Counted from the stretch's first letter, positions 26,230 to 34,333 are shown. The stretch: 64,000 nucleotides of DNA from Pigmentiphaga sp. NML030171 (GCF_002188635.1 NZ_NINX01000046.1:1-64000); one strand, 5' to 3'. Numbers and translations: made by a program. Notes: a model not told the origin generated them from the letters alone.

Positions 26230-27225
26230 ATGAGCTTCTTCGCACTCCTTCTTGCCTTTCTTGCCGAACAAGTCCGGCCTCTGCCGCGTTCCAACGCCGT
26301 CCATGAAGCCGCCCGTGCCGCCTGCCGCTGGGCGGGCCATGCGCTGGACGCCGGCAGCCGTGGCTATGCCGTGCTGGGCTGGCTGCTGGTGGTGGTCGTC
26401 CCCACCCTGGCGATATGGCTGATCGGGTCGCTGGCATGGTCGGTGCATCCCGTTTTCTCGCTGGTGTTCCATGTCGTCGTCCTGTGGTTCACGCTGGGGT
26501 TCCGGCAGTTCAGCCACCACTTCACCGAGATCCAGTTCGCGCTGGCCCGTGGCGACGTCACGCTGGCGCGCAGCCACCTGCAGGAGTGGCTGCGGGCTTC
26601 CGGCGGCAACGTGTCCGTCGAGACCATGACCGTGCCGGAGATCTGCCGCACCGCGATCGAGGAAGGCGTGGTGGCCTCGCACCGGAACGTCTATGGGGTC
26701 CTGTTCTGGTATGCGCTGCTGCCCGGTCCGTCCGGCGCCGTGCTGTACAAGCTGGCGGGCATTGCCCGCCAGGAGTGGGGCGATCGCACCGATGCCTTTG
26801 GCGAAGTGGCCCGCCGGGCCTTCCACCTGCTGGACTGGATTCCCGCCCGGATGACCGCGGTCGGTTTCGCCATCGTCGGCAATTTCGAGGATGCCTTGTA
26901 CGGGTGGCGCCAGCGCGCCTCCAGCTGGGACGACCCCCAGCGCGGAGTGGTGGTGGAAAGCGCCGCGGGCGCGCTGGGCGTACGCCTGGCGCCGGTGTCG
27001 GGCAAGTGGCAGCCGCCGGTCGAGCCGGTCGATCCCGATCTGGTGGGGCCGGTCCAGCCGGCCTCCGCGGCCAGCGAGTTCACCGCCGCCGCCGAGGCGC
27101 CCGACGAGCCGGCGCGCCTGCCGGACCCGGCCACGCTTCACGCGGCGGTCGGGCTGCTGTGGCGGGCAGTGGTGCTCTGGATGGCGCTGCTATTGCTGCT
27201 GTCGCTGGTGTCCTGGGCCTCCTGA
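26230..27225 (+). CDS. CobD/CbiB-family membrane protein
   Basis: A 331-residue polytopic membrane protein of the CobD/CbiB superfamily, with hydrophobic segments near residues 45-75, 80-100, 155-175 and 305-325. The motifs EEGVVASHRNVYGVLFWYAL and GPSGAVLYKLAGI resemble the conserved region of adenosylcobinamide-phosphate synthases and AmpE. No other cobalamin genes are nearby. Stand-alone betaproteobacterial copies of this kind are annotated CobD/CbiB but may have another, unknown role. The ATG at 26230 lies 68 bp after the NUDIX gene. Confidence 0.75.
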   Translation: MSFFALLLAFLAEQVRPLPRSNAVHEAARAACRWAGHALDAGSRGYAVLGWLLVVVVPTLAIWLIGSLAWSVHPVFSLVFHVVVLWFTLGFRQFSHHFTEIQFALARGDVTLARSHLQEWLRASGGNVSVETMTVPEICRTAIEEGVVASHRNVYGVLFWYALLPGPSGAVLYKLAGIARQEWGDRTDAFGEVARRAFHLLDWIPARMTAVGFAIVGNFEDALYGWRQRASSWDDPQRGVVVESAAGALGVRLAPVSGKWQPPVEPVDPDLVGPVQPASAASEFTAAAEAPDEPARLPDPATLHAAVGLLWRAVVLWMALLLLLSLVSWAS

Positions 27226-27331
27226 GGCCGGGCGTGACGGGCATGGCCGGCGCCATGCTGCACTGCATGAGGCCAGGCGAGGTTTCCGGCGCTATAGTGG
27301 CCCGGTCGAACTGACCGGAGCGGGGCCAGCC

Positions 27332-27583
27332 ATGTTCTCTTTCCAATATTGCCCGAATCGCACTTCCCGTGTGCTGGAAGTGGAGATAGACCCGCTGCAG
27401 CGTGGCCCGGGCACCTGGGACGTCAACTGCAAGATCTACGAACAGAGCGAGGGCAGGCGACTGCTGCTCGGGCCGACCCTGGCCCTGCGCGACATTCCCG
27501 CGCAATCCGAGCAGGAATGCCTGGACGAGGCCGAGATCCGCATCGCCGACGAGATCGAGAACGATCGCTGGTTCAAGCTGTAG
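27332..27583 (+). CDS. Hypothetical protein, 83 residues
   Basis: A small soluble acidic protein with no family I recognise. It begins MFSFQYCPNRTSRVLEVEID, and the second half (PAQSEQECLDEAEIRIADEI) looks helical and ends in WFKL. A GGAG about 14 nt before the ATG may be its ribosome binding site. Third-position base use looks like the neighbouring real genes. It stands alone between the CobD-like gene and the DUF3597 gene. Confidence 0.6.
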   Translation: MFSFQYCPNRTSRVLEVEIDPLQRGPGTWDVNCKIYEQSEGRRLLLGPTLALRDIPAQSEQECLDEAEIRIADEIENDRWFKL

Positions 27584-27692
27584 GGCCGGGTTTCTCAGTT
27601 ATTGCATCCCGTTACATCCCTGGGCTTGGCGGTGGACGGCGATCTATACAATCGGCGCAGGCATGTGCCATTCACGACGATTAGGGGAAGAT

Positions 27693-28073
27693 ATGAGCAT
27701 TTTCAAGGCCATACTCGACAAGATTTTCCCATCCAGCCATCCTGCCGTAGCCAAGGAGGCGCCTCCTGCGGCCGCGCCCGCGCCCGGTGGCGTCCCGGCG
27801 CCGGCCGCGATGCCGGCGGTGGACGTGGAGTCCATCCTGAACGCGATGGCGGCCAAGAATCCCGAGAAGCTCAACTGGAAGACGTCCATCGTCGACCTGA
27901 TGAAGCTGCTGGGGCTGGACAGCAGCCTGGCGGCCCGCAAGCAGCTCGCGACCGAACTGCATTACAGCGGCGATACCAACGATTCGGCTTCGATGAACAT
28001 CTGGCTGCACAAACAGGTGATGCAGAAGCTGGCCGACAACGGCGGCAAGGTTCCCGACGACCTGAAGAAGTGA
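27693..28073 (+). CDS. DUF3597 family protein
   Basis: A 126-residue protein of the DUF3597 family. It has an amphipathic start (MSIFKAILDKIFPSSHP), an Ala/Pro-rich linker at about 22-50 and a conserved helical C-terminal domain containing LNWKTSIVDLMKLLGLDSSL and RKQLATELHYSGDTNDSASM then NIWLHKQVMQKLADNGGKVP. The domain resembles small LysM-associated or peptidoglycan-linked helical modules, but the function is unknown. GGGGAAG before the ATG serves as ribosome binding site. A long perfect hairpin follows 7 bp after the stop. Confidence 0.82.
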   Translation: MSIFKAILDKIFPSSHPAVAKEAPPAAAPAPGGVPAPAAMPAVDVESILNAMAAKNPEKLNWKTSIVDLMKLLGLDSSLAARKQLATELHYSGDTNDSASMNIWLHKQVMQKLADNGGKVPDDLKK

Positions 28074-28080
28074 TCGGAAA

Positions 28081-28128
28081 AAGGGCCCCCGTGCTTGCCG
28101 GCGCGCAGCGGCAAGCACGGGGGCCCTT
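28081..28128 (-). terminator. 20-bp perfect hairpin, terminator between convergent genes
   Basis: 28081-28100 is perfectly complementary to 28109-28128, leaving an 8-nt loop. On the minus strand the stem is followed by TTTTTCC (28080-28074), so it should act best for the Bug receptor operon arriving from the right. On the plus strand only a weak T-tract follows, so activity for the DUF3597 gene is less sure. Confidence 0.8.
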
Positions 28129-28148
28129 GTTTCACGATCGCTCTTGTT

Positions 28149-29132
28149 TCACTCCGGCAGGATGTTGATTTCCTTGGTGATCTGCGCCCATCGTGCGTGC
28201 TCGTGCCTGAGGAAATCGCCGGTCTGCGCGGGGCTGTAGCCCGGCGCGGCGATCGGCCCGATGGCGGCGATGCGTCCTGCGATTTCTTCATCGGCCAGCA
28301 GCGCATTGACGTCGCGGTTGACCCGCTCGATCGCCGCCGCTGGCGTGCCGGCGGGGGCGACGATGGCGAACCAGCCCACCATGTCGAAGTCGGGCAGCAG
28401 TTCGGACACCGCGGGCACCTGCGGCCAGTCGGCCAGGCGCTTGTCCGAGGTCACCGCCAGCAGCCGCAGGCGCCCTTGCCTGGCGAGCTGCGCGGTCGAG
28501 GCCACGTCGGCAACGATCGCATCCACGTGCCCGCCCATCAGGTTTTGTGCGGAAACGCCCACCGACACGTAGGGCACCAGGTTGGCCTGGGCGCCGGAGC
28601 GGGCATTGAACAGGCGGGCGATCATCCCGCCGAAGGTGCGCGGCCCCTCGTTGCCCAGCGTGAAGGTGCCCGGGGCGGCCTTGGACTTGGCGATCAGCTC
28701 CTCGACGCTGCGGATGGGCGAATCGGCCTTGACCAGGATGCCGAACGGACTGCGGGCGACGAAGGCCACCGGCACGAAATCCTTGGCGGGGTCATAGGGC
28801 AACTGCTTGAACAGGAAGGCGTTGGTGACCAGCGCCGCGGTCGTCGCGAAATAAAAGTTGTAGCCGTCGGCGGGCGACCGGGCGGCAGCCTGCGCGCCCA
28901 CCGTGTTCTGGCCCCCCGGCTTGTTCTCGATCACGACGGCCTGGCCCCAGCGGGGATACAGCCGCTCGGACAACAGCCGGGCGATGTTGTCCGGACCGGA
29001 TCCGGGAGGCTGCGACAGCAGCAGCCGTACCGGTTTGTCGGGCCAGGCCTGCGCCAGCGCCGACCGCATGGGGGAAAGCGCCGGGACGGCGGCCAGGGTG
29101 GCCAGGGTCCGGATGGCGTGTCTTCTGTTCAT
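28149..29132 (-). CDS. Bug-type tripartite tricarboxylate receptor (periplasmic)
   Basis: A 327-residue periplasmic receptor with signal peptide MNRRHAIRTLATLAAVPALS and cleavage near SALAQA. Bug family segments are WPDKPVRLLLSQPPGSGPDN, VVIENKPGGQNTVGAQAAAR and DGYNFYFATTAALV. GAGGAGA before the ATG at 29132 fixes the start; the frame extends further upstream without support. It is the last gene of the aromatic catabolic operon (HbpS-like, VOC dioxygenase, FAD monooxygenase), so its ligand is probably an aromatic acid or ring-cleavage product. This is inference from context. Confidence 0.92.
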   Translation of the reverse strand: MNRRHAIRTLATLAAVPALSPMRSALAQAWPDKPVRLLLSQPPGSGPDNIARLLSERLYPRWGQAVVIENKPGGQNTVGAQAAARSPADGYNFYFATTAALVTNAFLFKQLPYDPAKDFVPVAFVARSPFGILVKADSPIRSVEELIAKSKAAPGTFTLGNEGPRTFGGMIARLFNARSGAQANLVPYVSVGVSAQNLMGGHVDAIVADVASTAQLARQGRLRLLAVTSDKRLADWPQVPAVSELLPDFDMVGWFAIVAPAGTPAAAIERVNRDVNALLADEEIAGRIAAIGPIAAPGYSPAQTGDFLRHEHARWAQITKEINILPE

Positions 29133-29154
29133 CGTTGTCTCCTCGCGTAATGGG

Positions 29155-30699
29155 TCAATGCAGCGCGCTGCGTAGTTCGTCCAGCAAGGCGTCCAGTTCG
29201 CGCGCATCGGCCGCGACGCCGTAGACATAGCGGTCGGGACGCACCACGGCCGCCGTGCAGCGGTAACGCTCGAACCACGCCTGGCACACGCCTTCGGTCT
29301 CGGCCAGGGCACCCAGGTCCAGGGTGGTCATGCCCCACGCCGGCGGAAGGGGCGGCACGGTTCCCGCATGGCGGGCGTCCAGCACCAGCCACCAGCCGTC
29401 TCCCGCCGCGTGGTCCAGGCGGACGGTGGCACCCGCCTGCCTGATCCAGGGTTGGGGGAACAGCGTGCCGCGGGCGGGAGTGCCGGCTCGGGCCAACAGT
29501 CCTTGCTCCAGCGGCGGAATGACTTCCTGGCGCGGCATGTCGCGTACCGTGCCGCCGCATTCGTCCAGCAGGCGCGCGTCGCGGGCGCGGGCCCGGGCCT
29601 CGTCGCGTTCGCAGATCACCGCGCCGATGGCCTTGATGCGCCCGGTCAGGCTGCGCACGTGCTGCTTGCGCTCGATGCCGTAGCTGTCGAGCAGCGCGTC
29701 GGCCTGGGCGCCCGTGACCGTCCGCCGCAGCACGGCCGCCAGTTTCCAGTTCAGGTTGGCGACGTCGCGTATGCCCTGGCACATGCCCTGGCCCAGGAAG
29801 GGGGGCTGCTGGTGGGCGGCGTCGCCGGCGACGAACACGCGTCCGCGGCGCCAGTCGCGCGCCACCAGCGCGTGGAAACGGTAGCTTGCCTGGCGCCAGA
29901 GCTCGCCGTCCTCCGGTGTCAGCCAGCGCGAGAGCAGTTTCCAGGTTGCTTCGGGCTGGGTGACGGTACGGGGATCTTCGTCCGGCTTGAGGGAGATTTC
30001 CCAGCGCCGGTGGTTGCCTGGACCGATCACCAGCGTGCACGGCCGGTCGGGCTCGCAATACTGCACGCTGGTGCGGGGCAGCTTGGCCAGTCCGCGTTCG
30101 TTGGCCAGGACGTCCACCACCAGCCAGGGTTCGTCGAATTCCAGGTCTTCCAGTTCGATGCCCGCCAGCTCCCGCACCGTGCTGGAGGCGCCATCGCAGC
30201 CGATGACGTACTTCGCGCGCAGGCTGGCGCGGCTGCCGTTCGCGTGGGCCACGTCCAGCCTGGCGCCCGAGGCGTCCTGTTCCAGGCCGAGCAGGGTGGT
30301 GTCCAGTTCGACGCGCACGTTCGGCAGTTGCTGGACGTGGTCGCGCAGGATGCGTTCCACCGGAGGCTGGGTGAAGACGTTCGAGGGCGTGTAGCCCAGA
30401 GGGTAGGGCGGCTCGACCATCGTGAGCCGCTTGATCAGCTGGCCATCCACGCCGAAGTACTCCGATGGCGTGAAGGGTTCCACGTACCGGGAGATGGAAT
30501 CGACCAGTCCCAGCTGCTGGAAGACCCGCATGATCTCGTGATCGACCGCGATCGCGCGCGGCTTGTCGTAGACGTCGTGCTGCCGGTCGCAGACGTAGAC
30601 CTTGAATCCCTGGTTGCCCAGCAGTCCGGCGGCGACCGCCCCCGAAGGGCCGAAGCCGACGATGGCGACGTCGTACAGGGGATGCGTGGAGGCGTTCAT
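29155..30699 (-). CDS. MhpA-like FAD-dependent aromatic monooxygenase
   Basis: A flavoprotein hydroxylase of the MhpA/PheA-TfdB group, 514 residues. It has the N-terminal Rossmann motif VAIVGFGPSGAVAAGLLGNQ, the conserved IGCDGASSTVRELAGI (DG motif) near 170 and FVAGDAAHQQPPFLGQGMCQ (GD motif) near 295, followed by a thioredoxin-like C-terminal domain. Relatives hydroxylate phenolic acids ortho to an OH group to give catechols. The next gene upstream is an extradiol dioxygenase, which fits sequential hydroxylation and ring cleavage. The stop lies 22 bp before the Bug receptor gene. The exact substrate is unknown. Confidence 0.9.
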   Translation of the reverse strand: MNASTHPLYDVAIVGFGPSGAVAAGLLGNQGFKVYVCDRQHDVYDKPRAIAVDHEIMRVFQQLGLVDSISRYVEPFTPSEYFGVDGQLIKRLTMVEPPYPLGYTPSNVFTQPPVERILRDHVQQLPNVRVELDTTLLGLEQDASGARLDVAHANGSRASLRAKYVIGCDGASSTVRELAGIELEDLEFDEPWLVVDVLANERGLAKLPRTSVQYCEPDRPCTLVIGPGNHRRWEISLKPDEDPRTVTQPEATWKLLSRWLTPEDGELWRQASYRFHALVARDWRRGRVFVAGDAAHQQPPFLGQGMCQGIRDVANLNWKLAAVLRRTVTGAQADALLDSYGIERKQHVRSLTGRIKAIGAVICERDEARARARDARLLDECGGTVRDMPRQEVIPPLEQGLLARAGTPARGTLFPQPWIRQAGATVRLDHAAGDGWWLVLDARHAGTVPPLPPAWGMTTLDLGALAETEGVCQAWFERYRCTAAVVRPDRYVYGVAADARELDALLDELRSALH

Positions 30700-30802
30700 G
30701 CCCGGCCTCCGGATGCGGGGTGTTTCTTCGGGGCGAGACGGGCCATGCCCGCCAGCCGGGCGTGAGGGTGTCGCATGATGGATCCGTGAGTCGGGAAAAG
30801 GG

Positions 30803-31705
30803 TCAGGCCGACGAAGGTACGAAGAACACTTCGCTTTGCGCGGTCTTCAGGCGCGCCGATGGCGGCGGCGAGATGCCCCACTGGTCCACGCGGCCCGGCG
30901 GCCATTTCCAGTCATCGGGGCCGCCCGCGACGTAGCCGTCGTCGATCTGTTCCACCTCCGCCGTGTATTCGATCACCTCGCCGAAGGGGCCGATGAAATA
31001 GTTGAAGGCGTTGTCGCCGGGGCCGTGGCGGCCCGGGCCCCATTCGATCGCGTAGCCGGCGTCCTTCATCCGGCCCCCGCCGCGCATGACCGACTCCAGG
31101 TCCGGCATGACGAAGGCGATGTGGTTCAGCGCGTTGTTGTCGGTGATGCCCACCGCGATCGTGTGATGGTCGGCATTGCAATTCATGAAGGCCATGATGC
31201 GGGTGAGATCGGCCAGCCGGAAGTCCAGCGCCTGCTCGAAGAACCGCCGGGTGGCGGCGACGTCGGCGCTGTTCAGGACAGCATGGGCGAGACGCACGGG
31301 GCGGTCCGGCACGTCGGCTGCCTGGGCGTGCCGGGCATCGCCGGTCACGACCTGGATCAGCCGGCCATCGGGATCGCGCAGCAGCAGCCCCAGGCCGCCC
31401 GCTGGATCGGCCACGGGGCCGATGGGGGTTGCCAGCGTTCCGCCCGCTTCGATGCCGGCGCGCGCGACCGCGCGCAAGGCGTCCTCGTCGTGCGCCCGCA
31501 GCGTGACGTGGCGGATGGCCGTTCGCGGGCCGCGGTGCAGCGCCAGCAGATGGTGGTCCTGGCCGGTGCCGCGGAAATACAGAGCGTCCGGCTCGCGGGC
31601 CACGACGTCCAGGTGCCAGATGCGGGTATAGAAGTCTTCCGCCTTGTCGAGGTCGGGGACTTCCAGGGCCACGCTACGCAGCCCTTGTATGGTGGAAGAT
31701 GCCAT
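30803..31705 (-). CDS. VOC-family extradiol-type ring-cleavage dioxygenase
   Basis: A 300-residue two-module vicinal oxygen chelate protein. The N-terminal module (about 8-120) is the non-catalytic copy. The C-terminal module shows candidate iron ligands His in RLAHAVLNS (near 140), His in NHIAFVMPD (near 195) and Glu in GEVIEYTAE (near 245), and the catalytic-type GPGRHGPGDNAFNYF. This is the pattern of type I extradiol dioxygenases that cleave catechols. It lies between the HbpS-like gene and the FAD monooxygenase in the same operon. A 103-bp gap before the monooxygenase holds nothing recognisable. Confidence 0.88.
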   Translation of the reverse strand: MASSTIQGLRSVALEVPDLDKAEDFYTRIWHLDVVAREPDALYFRGTGQDHHLLALHRGPRTAIRHVTLRAHDEDALRAVARAGIEAGGTLATPIGPVADPAGGLGLLLRDPDGRLIQVVTGDARHAQAADVPDRPVRLAHAVLNSADVAATRRFFEQALDFRLADLTRIMAFMNCNADHHTIAVGITDNNALNHIAFVMPDLESVMRGGGRMKDAGYAIEWGPGRHGPGDNAFNYFIGPFGEVIEYTAEVEQIDDGYVAGGPDDWKWPPGRVDQWGISPPPSARLKTAQSEVFFVPSSA

Positions 31706-31734
31706 GGGGTGATTGCTCCGTGATGCGTGCCGCG

Positions 31735-32160
31735 TCAGCCCGCCTGCAAGCCGGCCGCCGTGACGCCGGCGATGCAGATTTCCTCGTCCTCGTCGCCCGT
31801 GCCGCCGCTGGCGCCGGCCGCGCCCAGGATGGCGCCCGCGGCATCGCGGATCAGGATGGCGCCGGTCTGCGGCAGGAAGCGTCCTTGCGCGGTGGCCGCC
31901 AGCGTGACGAAGAAGTTCGGGTTGTCCTTGGCGCGCTGCGCCAGCGTGCGGCTGGAGGCGTCCATGCCCACCGCGGCCCAGGCCTTGCCGGTGGCAACGT
32001 CCACGCGGAACATGCTGGCGCCGTCCTGGCGCTGGGCCGACTTCAGATGGCCGGCGGCGTCCAGCACCACCACGGCCATGGGCTTGTAGCCCTTGCCCGC
32101 GGCATGCGCCAGCGCGCCCGCGATGATGGCATTCGCCTGTTCCAGGGTCAGGCCGGGCAT
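31735..32160 (-). CDS. HbpS/GlcG-like (DUF336) protein
   Basis: A 141-residue protein of the GlcG/HbpS (DUF336) family, with LTLEQANAIIAGALAHA, PMAVVVLDAAGHLKSAQRQD, the Phe/Lys segment FRVDVATGKAWAAVGM and the glycine-rich ILGAAGASGGTGDEDEEIC. Family members bind haem or degradation intermediates and often sit in glycolate or aromatic catabolic operons; the role is unclear. GGAG 6 nt before the ATG at 32160 supports this start rather than the longer open frame. It is the first gene of the operon divergent from lysR. Confidence 0.87.
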   Translation of the reverse strand: MPGLTLEQANAIIAGALAHAAGKGYKPMAVVVLDAAGHLKSAQRQDGASMFRVDVATGKAWAAVGMDASSRTLAQRAKDNPNFFVTLAATAQGRFLPQTGAILIRDAAGAILGAAGASGGTGDEDEEICIAGVTAAGLQAG

Positions 32161-32213
32161 GGGAGTCTCCGTTCGTATGAGTGATGCGGGCAGTCTACGG
32201 GCCGGAGAAATAT

Positions 32214-32237
32214 CTATCCAGACGATTGGGTGAATAG
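32214..32237. promoter_or_regulatory. Dyad in the lysR-catabolic operon intergenic region
   Basis: CTATCCA (32214-32220) and TGAATAG (32231-32237) form a near-perfect inverted repeat (one mismatch) with a 10-nt spacer, 15 bp upstream of the lysR start and 54 bp upstream of the divergent operon. Its size and position suit a LysR-type recognition site that autoregulates and activates. Confidence 0.45.
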
Positions 32238-32251
32238 TTAAAATCCACCCC

Positions 32252-33151
32252 ATGGATATTCGTCATGTGGACCTGAACCTGTTGCGCGTGTTCGACGCCA
32301 TGCTGGAGCATCGCAGCGTGTCGCGCGCGGCCGAGGCCATCGGCCTGAGCCAGCCGGCCATGAGCGCCGCCGTGGCCCGCCTGCGCACGCTGTTCAACGA
32401 TGCGCTGTTCGTGCGGACCGGGGCGCAGATGCAGCCCACGCCGCGCGCGCTGGCGCTGGCTCCGGCGGTGCGCCGCGTCATGGAGACGGTCAAGAGCGAG
32501 ATCCTGCAGGCCCACACCTTCGACCCGGCCACCAGCGAGCGCACCTTCACGCTGATCACGCCCGACATCGGCGAGATCAACTTCGTGCCCAAACTGCTGG
32601 CGCGTTTCGTCCAGGCCGGCCCGGGGCTGAACCTGCGCACCCTGGCCATGCCGCGCCACGCCGCGGCCGAGGCGCTGGAGTCGGGCGAGGCCGAACTGGC
32701 CATCGGCTATTTTCCCGACCTGCACAAGGCGGGCATGTTCCAGCAGCTGCTGTTCCGCAATCCCTACGTCTGCATCGTGCGCCGCGGCCATCCCGACGTG
32801 GGCGATGCGCTCACGCTCAAGCAATACCTGGCCTTGCCGCATGCGGCGGTCAGGCCGGGGCGGGAACACCTGTTCGAGGAATATCTCCAGCGCAAGGGAC
32901 TGCGGCGCAGGATCCTGCTTGAGACCTCGCATTTCACGAGCCTGCTGCCCATCATCGAAAGCTCGGACCTGATCGCTACCGTGCCGCACGACATGGCCAC
33001 CGTCTGCGTGCAGCATGCCGACATCCGCATGGTGGACGTGCCGCTGAAGGTCCCCACCATCGAAGTCCACCAGTTCTGGCCGCGCCGCTTCCACAAGGAC
33101 GCCGGCAACATGTGGCTGCGAGCGCAGGTGCACGAATTGTTCAGAGGGTAG
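32252..33151 (+). CDS. LysR-family regulator of the divergent aromatic operon
   Basis: A 299-residue LysR-type activator. The helix-turn-helix is RSVSRAAEAIGLSQPAMSAA (about 18-38) followed by VARLRTLFNDALFVRTG. The opening MDIRHVDLNLLRVFDAMLEH and the C-terminal effector domain resemble the NahR/LinR/PcaQ-like group that senses aromatic compounds. It is divergent from the HbpS-VOC-FAD monooxygenase-Bug operon, its presumed target. The stop codon is 2 bp before an inverted copy of the 3'-end hairpin repeat. Confidence 0.92.
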   Translation: MDIRHVDLNLLRVFDAMLEHRSVSRAAEAIGLSQPAMSAAVARLRTLFNDALFVRTGAQMQPTPRALALAPAVRRVMETVKSEILQAHTFDPATSERTFTLITPDIGEINFVPKLLARFVQAGPGLNLRTLAMPRHAAAEALESGEAELAIGYFPDLHKAGMFQQLLFRNPYVCIVRRGHPDVGDALTLKQYLALPHAAVRPGREHLFEEYLQRKGLRRRILLETSHFTSLLPIIESSDLIATVPHDMATVCVQHADIRMVDVPLKVPTIEVHQFWPRRFHKDAGNMWLRAQVHELFRG

Positions 33152-33153
33152 GG

Positions 33154-33234
33154 CCCCCCCCTACGCGCTTACGCGCGCCCCCCAGGGGGCGAAACCGGCG
33201 GACTGGCAAAGCCAGATCCGCGGTTTCCTGGGTC
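33154..33234 (+). repeat. 3'-end hairpin repeat, copy 2a (sense to lysR)
   Basis: This copy starts 2 bp after the lysR stop and has the same polarity to lysR as the other copies have to their genes. The first hairpin is CGCGC-TTAC-GCGCG. The long hairpin has outer stem GAAACC/GGTTTC and inner GCGGA-CTGGC/GCCAG-A-TCCGC. Both differ from copy 1 but pair fully. With copy 2b it makes a large palindrome. Confidence 0.85.
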
Positions 33235-33328
33235 TAGTTCCTTTATCTTGGGTTGGAGCACCTGTGCTTCGCTGGCTGCCAGCGGTAGCAACGGTGTGAC
33301 ATACCAAGATAAAGGAACTAGACCCAGG
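33227..33328. repeat. Perfect 25-bp inverted repeat with 52-nt loop
   Basis: 33227-33251 is the exact reverse complement of 33304-33328. The arms include GACCCAGG of the repeat units plus a further unique stretch (TCTAGTTCCTTTATCTTGG). The loop (33252-33303) has a small internal GCTGGC-type hairpin and no ORF. Flanked by copies 2a and 2b, the whole 33154-33400 segment is a near-palindrome between convergent genes. Confidence 0.9.
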
Positions 33329-33400
33329 ATGCGGTGGATCCGGCTCCGCCGGTCCACCCGCATCGCCCCCTGGGGGGCGCCCGAAGGGCGTAGGGGGGGG
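33321..33400 (-). repeat. 3'-end hairpin repeat, copy 2b
   Basis: This copy ends 7 bp beyond the stop codon of the thioesterase gene. In that gene's sense the hairpins are CGCCC-TTC-GGGCG, a CCCCC/GGGGG stem and a long stem with outer GATGCG/CGCATC and inner GTGGA-CCGGC/GCCGG-A-TCCAC. It is inverted relative to copy 2a. Confidence 0.85.
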
Positions 33401-33407
33401 CACCCCT

Positions 33408-33818
33408 CTACCCTATTGCAGTTCGCAGGTCGTCGGGCAGGGCGATCGATTTGTGCGTGTCCAGCGAGGTGGTGACCAGGGTTTGGACCGCCGACATCCG
33501 TACGACGTCGTCCGTGCCCACGCAGCGCCAGGCCAGCGTGAGCGAGCGGTTGCCTACGCGCGTGACCTCCAGTTCCAGCCACACCTGCTCGCCGAAGCGG
33601 CTGATTGCGCGGAAGTCCGATTCGATGTGCACGGTCGGCATGCCCACCCGCCGCTCGCCCACCAGGCCGTGGTAGCCGCCGGGCAGGATCGCGTCTATCC
33701 AGCTCTCGACCAGGTCGTTGAACAGGATGAAGTACTGCGGATAGAAGATGATGCCGGCCGGGTCGCAGCGCGAGAAGTGGATCTTGTAGGGGAGCCGGAA
33801 GGTGTGCGCGGTTTGCAT
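33408..33818 (-). CDS. Acyl-CoA thioesterase (4-hydroxybenzoyl-CoA thioesterase-like)
   Basis: A hot-dog fold thioesterase of 136 residues. YKIHFSRCDPAGIIFYPQYF carries the catalytic Asp of the 4-hydroxybenzoyl-CoA/YbgC group. FGEQVWLELEVTRVGNRSLTL forms the second half of the fold. The ATG at 33818 was chosen because the hot-dog domain begins about 5 residues later; a longer frame to 33875 would overlap the acetyltransferase gene, and neither start has a good Shine-Dalgarno sequence. A role in aromatic-CoA or general acyl-CoA hydrolysis is possible. It is probably co-transcribed with the upstream acetyltransferase gene. Confidence 0.85.
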   Translation of the reverse strand: MQTAHTFRLPYKIHFSRCDPAGIIFYPQYFILFNDLVESWIDAILPGGYHGLVGERRVGMPTVHIESDFRAISRFGEQVWLELEVTRVGNRSLTLAWRCVGTDDVVRMSAVQTLVTTSLDTHKSIALPDDLRTAIG

Positions 33819-33838
33819 GGAGAGACGGGCTGGGTTCG

Positions 33839-34333
33839 TCAGGAAAGGGCGGGCGCGATGGGCTTGTGGAAGCACACGCGATGCTGGCCTGGGCCGGCAT
33901 GGTCGAGATGGACGGGGACGCCGTCGACGACACCGGTTCCGGGCGCCAGCTCGAAGCCCATGCGCCGGTGGAAGGCGATCGAGCCCCTATTGGCGGGCGA
34001 GGTGATGCTGCGCACTTCGCGGCAGCCGCGGGCCCGCACGGTATCGAAGAATCGCTCGTACAGCACCCGCCCCAGGCCCGCGGCGCGCAGCGTGGGGTCG
34101 ACGCCGACGAAATGGATGTAGGCCACGCCCGCTTCCGATTGCGAGACGAAGCCGATCAGGAAGGCGCGCACTTCCCCGGGCTGGCCGGCGACGAAGCTGG
34201 TATCGCGGAAGTGCTCGAAGAACAGGCGCTGCAACAGGCCGCGCATGGGACGGCCACCCCACCAGTCGTCGACCACCGAGGCGATGGGTTCGTAGTCGTC
34301 GATGGAGAGGGGGCGCAGGGATGGGAGTGTCAT
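33839..34333 (-). CDS. GNAT-family N-acetyltransferase
   Basis: A 164-residue GNAT acetyltransferase. The acetyl-CoA-binding signature (motif A) is VDPTLRAAGLGRVLYERFFD near residue 85, followed by SPANRGSIAFHRRMGFEL near 118. The substrate is unknown. Starts at the ATG 34333 or a TTG at 34345 are both possible and neither has a clear ribosome binding site. The gene lies 20 bp upstream of the thioesterase gene on the same strand. Confidence 0.85.
   Translation of the reverse strand: MTLPSLRPLSIDDYEPIASVVDDWWGGRPMRGLLQRLFFEHFRDTSFVAGQPGEVRAFLIGFVSQSEAGVAYIHFVGVDPTLRAAGLGRVLYERFFDTVRARGCREVRSITSPANRGSIAFHRRMGFELAPGTGVVDGVPVHLDHAGPGQHRVCFHKPIAPALS

Noticed and set aside
26230-27225. Cobalamin biosynthesis locus
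   Set aside because: Only one CobD/CbiB-like gene is present with no other cob genes nearby, so a cobalamin pathway is not claimed.
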